A DNA stretch of 64,000 nucleotides, taken from assembly GCA_947646735.1 (NCBI GenBank), contig CANTFK010000961.1:434001-498000 (forward strand). The letters are read 5' to 3'. A program made the position numbers and the translations under genes. The notes beneath the pieces are model-generated. The model made no database searches. It was not told the origin of the DNA and worked only from the letters and a program-made list of their open reading frames with translations. The first letter of the stretch is position 1. The number at the start of each line of letters is the position of its first letter. This document shows, piece after piece, positions 33,201 through 44,788 of the stretch. This stretch comes from Peronospora farinosa. Taxonomy: Eukaryota; Oomycota; Peronosporomycetes; Peronosporales; Peronosporaceae.

Positions 33201-34192
33201 GCGATAAGCCCCAGTTCTCATGGATAGGCTCCAAACCTTCTACTTGATCTACTGTCAAGATACGCGCGCCGCATTTCTTCACACGAACTCGCTCATCCTG
33301 ACAAAAAAACAAAGCTATTAGTCGAAAAAGCAAAAGAAAAGACGTTCCAAGCCTTGTCAAACCTGGCGGAAGGGCGTCTGGTCGATCGACAGTGGCTTGG
33401 CGACCAAATTAGTCTCGCCTTCACGCGTAGACGCCTTAAGGTTCTCCTGCGCAATAATCGCTCTAGAATCACCGACGTTCGAGACATGGATTTCGTTGCC
33501 ACAAAAGAGCACGGAAATAGACGTCGTGCCGCTCATTGAGTCATCAAAACTCGCCTCGTGCATGGCTCTATTTGTCAACATATGGGCCCTCGTAAGAGCC
33601 GGTAGGATGCCGACGTTTTCTTCAAAGTTCTTGATAATGTTCTCGGGCAACTGTTCGGCTGCAAACTGCGAACAAATATCTCCATACTGTCCGTGACCGT
33701 CAAAAACGGCAAAAAAAGCTTTTTGATCATCTCCTGCAAAGTGTGTCTCGCAGTAATAACTGTCTTGGTTGGCTTTCTTCCTCGCTATGTAAGCAACAAG
33801 CAGACAGAAAGATGTTAGCGTCAATAATATAATCATAATAATGATTCGACCTTCTTCGACTCTTTCTTTCTCGCACCTTCTGGATAATACCCACGTTTCG
33901 AGTAGTACGAGTAGCGCAAATTGTAGTCACCAATCTTAACATGGTGTGTATTCTCCATGTGGCTGTCACTGGGACAGTGAGGCGGTACAAAAGCATCTAC
34001 TTGCGGCTCGGAAGGTGATGAGGACGACGCTGGGTCCTCGTCCTTGTTCACACGCGTCTCCGTGTCGTCCGAAGCTGCGAGCTTATGTGGACTGGACGGA
34101 AGAGCAGCGTACGGTGCAGTGTGGACCTCATTCTTCTCGTCTGAACGCCGTGTTACGACGGCTGAAGTCTCGGTCGAGCAACAGTTTCCCAT
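30263..34192 (-). CDS. PP2C phosphatase - two cNMP-binding domains - PKG-like (pseudo)kinase fusion
   Basis: Eleven exons (34192-33877, 33784-33363, 33297-33136, 33069-32479, 32401-32309, 32236-31710, 31644-31488, 31412-30990, 30926-30847, 30774-30689, 30630-30263) keep frame throughout and give 1,074 aa. It begins MGNCCS, a site for N-myristoylation and palmitoylation. PP2C (about 105-400) has its metal ligands: VFDGHG, GDSRA, ASDGVFEF, DDIT. Two cyclic-nucleotide domains follow (about 495-760) with FGELALFYPKPRVNTV and FGEIALVRRRS. The AGC-type kinase lobe (about 785-1074) keeps CGTPEYLAPE and DYWALGVLMYEM, but the beta-3 Lys is Arg (LTLR), HRD reads SRT and DFG reads INL. The same architecture with a degenerate HRD is known in land-plant PKGs. 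Likely a membrane-tethered cGMP/cAMP-responsive phosphatase with a regulatory kinase-like domain. Confidence 0.93.
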
Positions 34193-35110
34193 TTTAATAG
34201 TGCGGAATGAAGGTTTCCCTTTGAAGTACCGCTTTCCGCACTGGTTGCCGTCTAATTCACTTGCTCAGTGCGGAAGAGATGCTACTGACTTCTACACACA
34301 CTCTCGATATCGCCCTGTTGTTGCTAGGCGGACGGTTTTTGGAGGAGAATAAAACGGGCAGACAAACGGTTTTGGGTACTACTTTTGGGGTGTATCAGGA
34401 AATACTCATGTTCAACAAGAGCGTATAAGTACATGCCATAAATTAGTGTACAGTCATGAGGTGCTCTAGATTCATGTACTATCGATCAGAGACCGCAAAG
34501 GATAGATATGTTCCTCTATAGGGTCGTGAAAGTGTCATGCTTTTAACGAATATTATAGATCGCGCACGTTTTTTTTTGGCTTAAAACATAAGGAGATGAA
34601 AGTGCCTGTACAATTCAGTGTATTCATGTGTAGATAGTAGCGACATCAACGGATCCCCAATAGATGTTTCACAAACGTATAACATTCATTCTAACTTATT
34701 TTTAGACCATGCCATTAATCCGCGACATTGCAGTCAATATTGAGCTCTTTGTCCGGTACGTTCTTGTTTAAATTAGGCTCCCCGTTCTGTCCATGTCATG
34801 AATGGGCGTCTCGAAATGTATATAGCACCATTCTCTTTCCAATACATCAGTCTTTTTCACACATGACGTCAGTAAACGGGGCAGCTAAGAAAAAATCGAA
34901 CGTGTCGGAAAACGAGCCACCCTCTGCACACTATTTAAATACCCTTGCAACTTTATGGTGGGTGGTGCGGATAGGGAAAGCTATTCGACCAGTCATGTCT
35001 CGCCAATTGACGTCCATCGCATACACCATCGTCACAAATCACAATAATTAGTCCCATCTGTGATTTAGTCTGTGTTTGCTACCTTTTTTCCATAAAAGTT
35101 CAACCAACTC
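34193..35110. other. Intergenic between divergent genes
   Basis: This is 918 bases between the PP2C-kinase fusion and the Rav1/DMXL gene. A 62-codon ATG frame at 34863-35051 (MTSVNGAAKKKSNVSE..., with a TLWWVV segment) ends 59 bases before the Rav1 start. It could be a small peptide or an upstream ORF, but nothing supports it beyond being open. No other element was seen. Confidence 0.35.
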
Positions 35111-38100
35111 ATGGATCGAGCTTGGAGCTGGACGCGCATTGATGGCCGCAATGTATTGGCCATGCCCACACAGACAGAGATCCGACTATACGACAGTGAC
35201 GACTTTATCCTCTTATCCCGCCTCGCACCTTCAGGACATCGGTCGCCCGTGTGTTTTGTCCGCTGGAGCGCTTTCCACGGCAAATTAGCGTCCCTCTCGG
35301 CCGAGCAGATCCTTATCCATGCGCCGCAGCGGGATCTACAGCAGCGTAGCAACGTGCAGTTTGTACCTATCTGCTGCTATCGGTTGGATGTGGTTCACAC
35401 GAACATTCGTGGGCTCTCGTTTTCACGTAGCGCCAAGGAATTGCTCTTCTGTGGACGAGATGCGGGGCTAGGGAAGCTGGATGTAAGGGCTCAAGGCTCG
35501 TGCAATGATCAAGATCTTGTACTATGGGAACAGGTGCAAGAAGGCTGTGATGTTGCGAAATACTCGCCCAGTGCCTTTGTGTTCGCGACATTGAGGATAA
35601 AAGAAATGCACGTGAAGGTCTGGAGGATGAGGAGAAGACTTGGAGATGCAGATGAAAACCAGACACTGGATCGAGTCGAGTCACTGGGACATACAGAGCC
35701 AGTGGTGTATTTCTCGTGGAGACCGTCCACGACGCAGTGGCATTCGGCTCTAGAGTCCGACGGGACGAGAAAAGCTCAATGGTTTGAGCCAAGAAGGATC
35801 CTCTTGACGTGCACAGTAACTAGGAAGGTCAGAATATGGACTGAGAGTGTGGATGTGTGTTTTGAACCTGTGCTGATGATTGAACCGACGTATTTGAGTA
35901 ATAATGTACGCTGGGTCATATCCAAGAACAGAAATATCAGTGATGAGAATTTCCAGGTAAATGACCCGCAAACCGACCATGTAGATTGGATATCTGGTGT
36001 GGATCATAAGGGAGTGTTGAGATTGTGGAAATTGGTCGGGGTAATGTCGAATTCACCGACAGTAGAGGAAACATCGCTTCAGATTAAAGTTAATGGGCAA
36101 GATGACCGACATGATGTGAATTTAAACGTGAGGCTGGGGGAGGTGTGTGTCATGGCCTACTTTTCACAAAATTACTTTGGGATGCCGTCTAAGCTTGACA
36201 TTGTCCTTCAGCGCGTGGACCATATTATGATGTCTTTTCACGTCAGAGTAGGCGAGGGGAAACGGCCATCGCAGATTTTGAAAAAGTCATGGTATAGAAG
36301 TCACCTTGGTTCGATTTCAGCATTGTCCGCACATCCATCGTTACCGCTGATTGCTAGCGTTGATTCGCATTCGTTTGAACGCGATAGCACCGCGAGAAAT
36401 GACATTCTTGTGTACTGGATCTCATTTTCCGCATTTTCTGTCGAATCACGGCTTATTCCGTCGGGTGTGCTGCCCTGCGAAAAGAGTAGCGGAAAGGTAT
36501 TGTGTATTCAGTGGGTGCCAACGCTACACTTCGATGCTACTCCTCTACTTCTCGTTGCTTTTGAGTCAGGAGTAATCGATGTGTACGGGCGGTCTGCGCG
36601 AGCCGACGTTGCAGTTGTGTCTTCTCCAAGGGTGCAATTGCCTCGGCAACAGGGAATGCTTGCTCGCTCTCCGAGTTTGTCTCCGTGGACATTTTATGAT
36701 TACGTGACAGACGAGTCGGGTTTTGAATACGAGGTGGCATGTAAAAAGCCAACTAAGTCAGAGCTTGACATTCAGTTTGAGGAGAGAAAGGGAAAGCTGC
36801 TTGTTTTACGAAATCGCTCTAGCAACAAGTATCTCCGTGAAGTGATCGAAGGAGATGAGCTTGTGGGCATTAACAACAAGAGTGTTGTGGGGAAGGAAGT
36901 GAAGGATATCTTGGAGCTGATAGACCTGTTGTCGCCGGATGATTCACTGCTTATGCGTTTTCGAGCGTCATGCGTGCAAAATAACGAGGGAACAATGGGA
37001 CCATTAGCGTATGAGACCATTCCTCAATCTACAACGTGTGCTCCTTTTAAATTGACGTCCAAAAGCAGCGGTGATCTGTATGCGTCAAAGCACACGGTTG
37101 AAGACTATGCATCTGATCTTCGACGAAATTTTTGTTCATCGATGGAGAACCCGCAAAACAACGTAGTTGATGCAGGAGCGGTGTCAATGTATGGTGGCTG
37201 GAGACAAATTCTTCATGTGAAAGCAGTATCCAAACTGTCACTACTTTGTATTTGTCCATCTTATGCGGACGATGGTGAATATATGCCTGATTCCGTGTTG
37301 ATATTTGGCATAGTATCATTACCCGGGAAGCTTTGCGTGTGGAAAGGTGTACGTGATGGCGCATATCGGTCGTTTAATTTGGTTCCTTTACAAATTCAAG
37401 AGCAAGTAATCGAGAGAAAAACGAACATCACGTCGATCGCCAGTGAAAGAGACTACCGTCAGCGAGCATTTTCGGGCAAGAGAACTCAAAGGCACAACAG
37501 TTTGAACTCGTTGCTTTTTATCGGCGATGCAGCTGGAAATGTTGAACACTGGCGATGCCAGGTCGTTGCCAACAGTGTTCACTTCACCATGATGAGTTCC
37601 AATCCTGTTTGCGTATATAATTCTACGCCGTCAGCGAAGGGGCACTATTTGCGCGGGTCATTTTGTCGACGTGGGTATGTTTCTGCCGATCAAGTGGAGA
37701 ATTCAAGACAAAGCGGAGATGCAGACACGGGTGTAGCTGGCAGTATTAGTCACATTGAAGTGGATGATCCAAATCGCCTGGCTGTGCTGCATGCAGATCG
37801 ACCCGATGTACTTTATGTATTTGAGGCAGAGTCTGGACTCGGAATTCTGCGCCCGGAAGAATCTATTTCGTCAAATGGTCGAGGGAACATTTTGGGTTTC
37901 AGCTGGTGTAATTCGCATGTCGAGTTCAATGTCGATGCACTTGCAGTTAGATACGAGTCCGCAACAGTTATTTATCAGTATGATACGACCCTACATTGCT
38001 GGTCGCAAATCGGGAATGACATCGTGAGCCCACTTCCTCTGTTTGATTGTACACGAGATTCGTCTGCTTTGCTGATTGGAGGTGGCCGTCTAATGGACTC

Positions 38101-41100
38101 GCGACCAAATCAATCTTCATCTCAACCAGTTTCAAATGAAATGCCTGTGGTAATGGGCAAGTGGGATGAGCCAGGAAGCCTTCTACAGCAAGCTATGGAT
38201 TGGAAAGCAGTTGAGTCTCCGCAAAAGCTACCTGTGTGGCATCCATATGTGCTTCTTACAACAATGTTCGGCATGTATGCTCGCGTTGGAAAGAAAGACA
38301 CTTTACTTGCGAGAGACAGTGCAACTTGCGAGTTTTCCAGATCCTTCAAAGATGCTACCCAAATGCTGAAGCTGCTTGCGAAAGTAGTTGAGGATGAGCA
38401 TTCTGCTCGAGCTAGCGCCACCAGTGGGGTTCTGTCTTACGCTGGCTCCGTGCGAGCTCAAGGAGCAGCGACCAAACACGACGAATTGGGCCGTGCTCGC
38501 ATGGTAAAGTCTATTGGCCGATACTCGACATCCATCCATCGAAGTGATAAAATTGATAGAGCTGAAAATCTGTTTGCAGATCCCGCGAGTAGAGGCCTTC
38601 AATGTAGACAGAAGTTTGATGAAGCGGAATTTTGTCCTGACGAGGATGACCATCGTACTTTAGGATCTGGTGAAGCAGCAGCGATTCTGGCAGCAGTTGA
38701 TTCTATTCTTCTCGGCAGAGCACACCCATTGCAAGCGAACGCACTCATGCTGTTTGCTTCGTTTAGCGAAGAGCACCTTTTAGAGATGAAAGCGCTCTTA
38801 AGCTTTGTAGATGCCATTCAGTCACTGGGTTTTGATTTGGACGCTTCAGCTGCAGACCTGGGAGCGAAGCGCTTCTTCTCGATGCATTTATTTGCAAAGT
38901 CGCTGAAAAGCGTAGTGCTTGGTCACATTAATGGCAGCACAAGTAACCTACAACATGGTGATTGTAGTCCATTATCTTTCAAAGTAAAATGGGGAAGTTC
39001 GTACAGCGAGCGCGAAAGTTGTTTATGTCTACCAAGCTTGGAAGAGACGCCTTCGTCAGGTCTACTATGGGCTTTACACTCGGATGCACAACAGTTTTTG
39101 TGGGAGCATTGCATCGAACCTCGTATGCAATGGGACGACATCCGTCCTCTGTGGCTGGGGCTTTGGGTCAAGGATGTCAAAGACCTGCGAGGAATTGTGG
39201 AAAGGTAGGATTCAATAGTTGCTTGTTTTAGTAGTCATTTATTAATTGTGTTGTTTTTTTGTAGAGTTGCAAAAGTTTCCTACACGCGAACTAAAGATGC
39301 TATGGATGTGTGTTTGCTGTATGTGGCATTGGGAAAGAAAAAAGTGCTCAGTGCATTGGCAAAGATGACTCAGTCGGAATCAAACAAGGTACAGCCACCA
39401 AACACTGCCGTTGACTGTGATGAGCTCCTGTAAGTCTAATTGTGTGGAATACGTATGCGATAATAGACTCTAGCCCAATTCTTAGACAATGATTTCTCTG
39501 AAAAACGCTGGACCGATGCTGCAATAAAGAACGCGTATTCGCTGCTCAGCAAAAAAAAGTATGAACTGGCAGCTTCATTTTTTCTCTTGTGTGAGCCGCC
39601 ACGGGTTCAAGATGCAATTCGTGTTCTGTCGGTTCGTCTAGAAGATCCAAGTTTGGCAATTGTTATTTCGAGGCTTGCGGAATACCAAGTAGACGACAAG
39701 CTTCAAGACGCATTCACATCGAGTCAAGCTGGAATAACACCAGCTGGGTCCATAACGAAGCAATTGCTGGAGCATGATGTAATTCCTCTTTTTCGTCGGA
39801 AGCGTGAAGTGTGGTTGGAGAGTTGTGCACTGTGGTGGCTAGAAGATTTTGAACAAGCATGTGCTATCCTGCTTCCTCACTTTCAAGACGTGGACGTTTG
39901 TGGGGATAACAAATCGACGCCACTGGCAAAAAACAACCTCGTTTCCAGCGTGATGCAAGCGACGCACTTTTACATCAATCTTACGTCTTTTCCTGTCTAC
40001 TTTCAGCACCTGCATTCAAGTGTTAATTCCTCCTTGGTGAGCTGGGCCAGAACAAAATTGCACCAACGAGTGTATCCTGACACCCCGGTGTCACGAGGAC
40101 CGATCTCTTTGAAAAGGAGGCGTCTACAGCTTGCTTCGACCGCAGATATTGAGCATGCCTTTTCGTTCGCGGCCTACGTGTGCAAACGAAGTGGTCTGAG
40201 TGATACAGCACTTGTGGATATGCTTCAAGCGCGACATCTGATAAATCTTCACGCGCGTTTTGAAATTTTAGCAGTCGAAGCTAGCAGTGACGCGCTTGGT
40301 GATGCACAAGACAAAGATTTGTTCAGGCAGCCAGAGAATAGTTCAACTTCTCCTCGTTTTCAGTCATCACCAACAAGCTGGAATCGGGTAAATATGCTGT
40401 CGTGCGTTACTTCTCCGACTGCAAATCGATCCCCAAGAAAAAAAGGTTGGAGCACATCGTGGAGGCGAATGAGCTTTATAGATGAGGTATGCCTTCCACA
40501 CATGGATCCACAGGTGAAAGAAAAGAAGTCGATTCATCATCGCTCGCGAGCGAGCTCGTTTTCGTGGTCAAGACCGCTGCAATTTGAAAAGTCCATTCCG
40601 ACAGCGCCGTGGCTAAAGGCACAGATTGCTGATATTGAGTGTAGGCGGTGGTCATCATCTGCATTTGTGGGTAAGATGATTGGTATTCGAGTGGCACGCG
40701 AGATGATCAGCCATTTCCGTGCGGAGCTGGATTTGTGGTTTCGGCATGGTGATGACAACACTTCTCCCAGCCATGCTGTGATCATGACAACAACTTCAGG
40801 ACAACGACATCACCATCGAGTTAAGCTCCATAGGGAGTTTCTGGATGAGTTGTGCACCCCGCTTTGTGAGCAGTTCCAAGTGGACCGTAACTATGTCTAC
40901 GAAGCTGCGCTGGCAGTGATGCATCCACACGCTTACCTGCACATAGTCGAAGTCTGTTTCATCTTGTCAGAGCTGGAAAGGGTACCGACATTGCACAGAT
41001 GGGTTGAGTACGTGTCATCATCGATGCTACACTCTTGCTCTACATTCGCCTCATGTATCATCGCTGAGGACGTGTATCGTGACTGGGAAAGCCTCACTAT

Positions 41101-43697
41101 TCAGCTGTGTTACATTCTTAATCTCGACGCCCAGGGACAAATTTCTATGCCGCTTCAAGTGATTGCATGTATCAGTGTTGCAGTGCGTACAGGGATCATT
41201 TTTTTGGGCTGGGCACGGAAACGGTCCGACATTGTTCGCCAAGCTGTCATCATGCCGTTTTATACATACGGCACCACCAATGGTGCGTCTACTGGTGGTG
41301 ATTCAAGCCCTTCCTTGAGCTTGTTTGCCTTCGAAAAAAATTTACGGTTGCTGTGCAGGATGTTGGAAAACCCAGCTGTGAGTGGGCGGGAAACACGCAC
41401 AACTCAAATATTTGTAGGAAATCTAGGATACACTTTCCTGGGCGCTGTTGCGGCACGCCAAGCATGTGACGATGACATATCACTTCTGTCGTGGGGTGGC
41501 GTCGACACATCAGCGAGCCAGAACCAATACAAGAGTCGCAAGATGTACACGCTCATTTTAATGGTGTCTGTACTTCGCACGCTGTATGCGCGAGCCAGTG
41601 TGTTTCTCAGCACGTACGAAAAATTTGATGGAGACGATGAAAAGGGCATTAGACCAACAGACATCGCAAGCTCGCTGTTTGTTCCTCAGAAACTATGGAA
41701 ATCATGGGGCAAAGATCCCTTAGATGGACTTAAGCGGTGGTATGCGCTCATCGAGTCCCACTTGAGATGCGAGTTTGATTACTCAGTGAAAGAAGTTCCG
41801 TGTCTGTGCGGTCTTTACGGCCTCGATAGCACAGCGTTTGAAGAAGCTACAGATAGGAAATGTAATCAGCTGAATTGCCAAGGCGATCGCAATGATACTG
41901 GTAAAGAGTTTACGAATAGTAATGCTAAGGATGACAACTCAGTTGATACTGAGTGCGATACGAACATGCATGATACAGCTCCGGCTAAGTTTGTGGCCGA
42001 AGAAACGGCTGGTGATGACGGTTTAAGTAGTTTGGAGGGTTTTCTTTTACAGATCGGGATGGGTCTCGAGCTTCATTCGGTACTGGTGAACGCGAGTGAC
42101 GATTACGTTCTATTGCTAATGCAGAATGCAGATTTCGGCGTGCACATAACCTTACGACGCTTTCGCTTGGACCCTCGGGTGTACGTTAAAAGCTTTGTGC
42201 TGCGAGATGCCTTCAGTTGGTTTGCTCGCCACCAGATCTTCAGCTGCAACACCGAAGCTGATACCAATGCACAAGCTCACGCATTCCTGAGTCGTTGTTG
42301 CAAGCAGCGTAAACTGCGATTGTTAGTGGCTCATCGCGGTGAAGACACTCAGATGTTTCCGTTAAATCGTAATCACTTTCATCCGCACCGAAAAAGCGCT
42401 GCTGATTCCAGTACGAGCTCGAGCCAGCTACCTCTGTCCCGATCAAGGTTGCCAAGCGCAGCCGGATCATTTGCAAGCGATGTGCCCTCGTCACGGTCGC
42501 GATTTTTCAGTGGTGCCTTTGCATCGGAGGGTAGCGACTCAGACAGTTTGCCAAAGGACCTGTACCTGCAGTCAATGATGTTTGTGGATCCTTGGGAAGT
42601 GGAGGCGGAGCATAACGTGCGTCGATACATGCATAATGGATATTCTCCACTGCATGTGGAGCTTGGGTGCGATCGCTTAAGCCCAATTTGCTTGGAAACC
42701 TGCGATGGGATTATCAACTCGGTTTTTGAAGACCCTGATCTGGTGACATTATGGAAAACCACAGGCGGGGAAGGCTGGCTAGTTACGGCCATTACCCAAT
42801 ACCACCTGGACGGTCTTCACTCGCATCGTACACTTCACCAGCATATCAAGCGTGGTCTCGCGGAGCAGGAGGAACCAATAATTCCGTTTCTTGTTGAGAT
42901 CTACTCGCGTAGCCAGCGAAATGCGATGTTTGAGGAAGCGGGCTTACCCCATCGTTTTGTTGGAGTTATTACTGTGGAATTGATAGAAGCAAAGGATTTG
43001 ATTCCATGCAGCTGGGTGGGTAAGTGGAGTGATGCGTACGTGTTTTTAGAGTTATCTCACTCTAAGGATAAACTTTGCGAGACGGCAGAAGAGTGGAGCC
43101 TGCAAACTTATCGAAGCACGGTTGGCAAAGGTGGCGTCAATCCTCGATGGAGCACAGCGGATAATAAATTCGTGTTTCGCTTTGCCATCCCTACCCATCG
43201 CAAGCATACAGCCAGTCTGATGAGAGGTGTTCATTTTGCCAACGGAGGCGATAATGTACACGGTGCTGATTTGAACGCCAGTCGCGTGGCTACGCAAGTG
43301 TGGAATGCTGATATTAATGACTGGAATCGCGATGCAGTAAATGCCCTGGAAAAATTGCTCCCATCGGTGTTTTCAGGTCCACCGACAATGCTGAGGTGTA
43401 CCGTGTACCAAAAGAACAAGGTTTTGAGCCACGAGTTCATGGGGAGAGCGAAGGTAAGTGCTACCAACATTTGTTTTGCCGTTGAACAAAACAAAGGACT
43501 TATTGGTTCTACTTCTGTGCTTTTAGGTTCCTCTGGACGAATTAACCTCCGACAACCAGATGGACTGCTGGTTGCCGCTTAAGCATACAGCGAGCGGCTC
43601 TTTGCATGTAAAGGTGTCGCTGTCGTACCAGCTTATGTGTTCGAACATGCCTGATCAATCACAACGACGGCAAGGACCATTATCAAAAGATGTGTAG
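35111..43697 (+). CDS. Rav1/DMXL (rabconnectin-3 alpha) homologue with PDZ-like and C2 domains
   Basis: Four exons (35111-39204, 39265-39388, 39467-43453, 43527-43697; introns 60-78 nt) give 2,791 aa. The N-terminus is a WD40 array (HRSPVCFVRW, EPVVYFSW, GSISALSAHP). At about 540-625 sits a PDZ-like domain (VIEGDELVGINNKSVVG). The Rav1 C-terminal domain lies at about 1090-1530 and includes LWALHSDAQQFLW, DVCLLYVALGKKKVL and FLDNDFSEKRW followed by KNAYSLLSKKKYELAASFFL. About 2565-2730 is C2-like (VELIEAKDLIPCSWVGKWSD). Rav1/DMXL proteins assemble the V1 and V0 parts of the V-ATPase on endomembranes. Exon 2 uses the weaker donor GTACAG at 39389: the stronger GTAAGT at 39430 breaks frame. The PDZ and C2 parts are not standard for the family. 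Confidence 0.88.
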
Positions 43698-44788
43698 TAC
43701 TATCCTAAGTTTATCATTGTCGGATGAGAAGAAGTGCTGAACCTGTCATCGATCACCACCAAAGTGTTGACAGCTCAAGAAAGTGGAGATGAAAACGAAT
43801 TTGAGGCAACGATTCTGCTAAGCATATTATGAAAACAGTGCGGGCGTTGACCTGGCAAATCGTGAAGGGCTAATCTCTACCCTAAACGAAGGGTAGCTGT
43901 ATTTGTTCAGCTAATTGGCGAAGGCTGGAGGCATTTTGTCAACTATTTTGTCTGTTAAAAGACGGTACAAGGAAATTACGAAGTCTGGCTGCATGGTACT
44001 CGCTCACCATGGTGTAGTAAGCCACCTGTCATGAGAGGCGATGAAGCACTTTTCAAGGCAATACTGTGCGACAGACCGCCGAGATATAGAAACAAGTTTG
44101 ATTTGCCATCCTGTAGATTCAAGCTACCACGGACTCTATGGTGTGATGTTCGTATATAATGGCATAGTTTCGGAGACACTGTGGCATATAATCATCTGAC
44201 GAAGGGTCCCTGCTCGCGCAACCATTACATATTGCCTTCCATACCAACTCTATATGGCTAAACCAAACCTAACAGGTAAAAGAAGGTCAAGCTAGCTGAC
44301 ACTGACAATGAAGCGCCAATTATTGCATCATGAAGCGTTTGAAAAAGGCACGGCCTGAAAATGTCCCGAAGGTGTTTGTACATGCAAGGCGCGTTTGTGT
44401 TTCCTTCAAGTTGATCCCGACATGAACTACCACTTTACCGGAGGGATACAAAAAAATTACGTCTGGATGGCTCAACCTACAAACACTATGTCTAACGCAA
44501 GTTGCGCTGCGAGCCGAAGCTTACTCGACTCGTCAACGTGGCGAAAGTGTCATTGTCAGGCTGCATGTGTGCCATCAGTACAGAAATGTGGATGGAAAAT
44601 TCAAACAGCGCGCTACATTTTCTTGGAATATTTACTGCTATTCATCGATCATTTTTGTATAAGCGAGAGTGTACGACAACGTCTCCATCCTCTCTATTCA
44701 TCTACACCGTATTCCAAAATAAGGAAGTGATGCAACATCAAGAAAAACTAGGGTATCCGCCAGCACTGTACGATGGCACAAATTTTGA
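43698..44788. other. Intergenic with decayed plus-strand coding traces
   Basis: Between about 44330 and 44790 the plus strand gives broken protein-like pieces (for example VIVRLHVCHQYRNVDGKFKQ, TFSWNIYCYSS, VMQHQEKLGYPPALYDGTNF) in shifting frames with stops. This looks like a degraded gene of unknown family running into the 3' end of the tyrosinase. 43698-44320 shows nothing. Confidence 0.3.

Noticed and set aside
34863..35051. Small ORF upstream of Rav1 as a separate gene
   Set aside because: Only 62 codons, no recognisable domain, no intron or conservation evidence; kept as a note in the intergenic entry.
39430..39433. GTAAGT donor for Rav1 exon 2
   Set aside because: Every acceptor paired with it meets a stop or loses the conserved FLDNDFSEKRW block; the donor at 39389 with the acceptor at 39466 keeps it.
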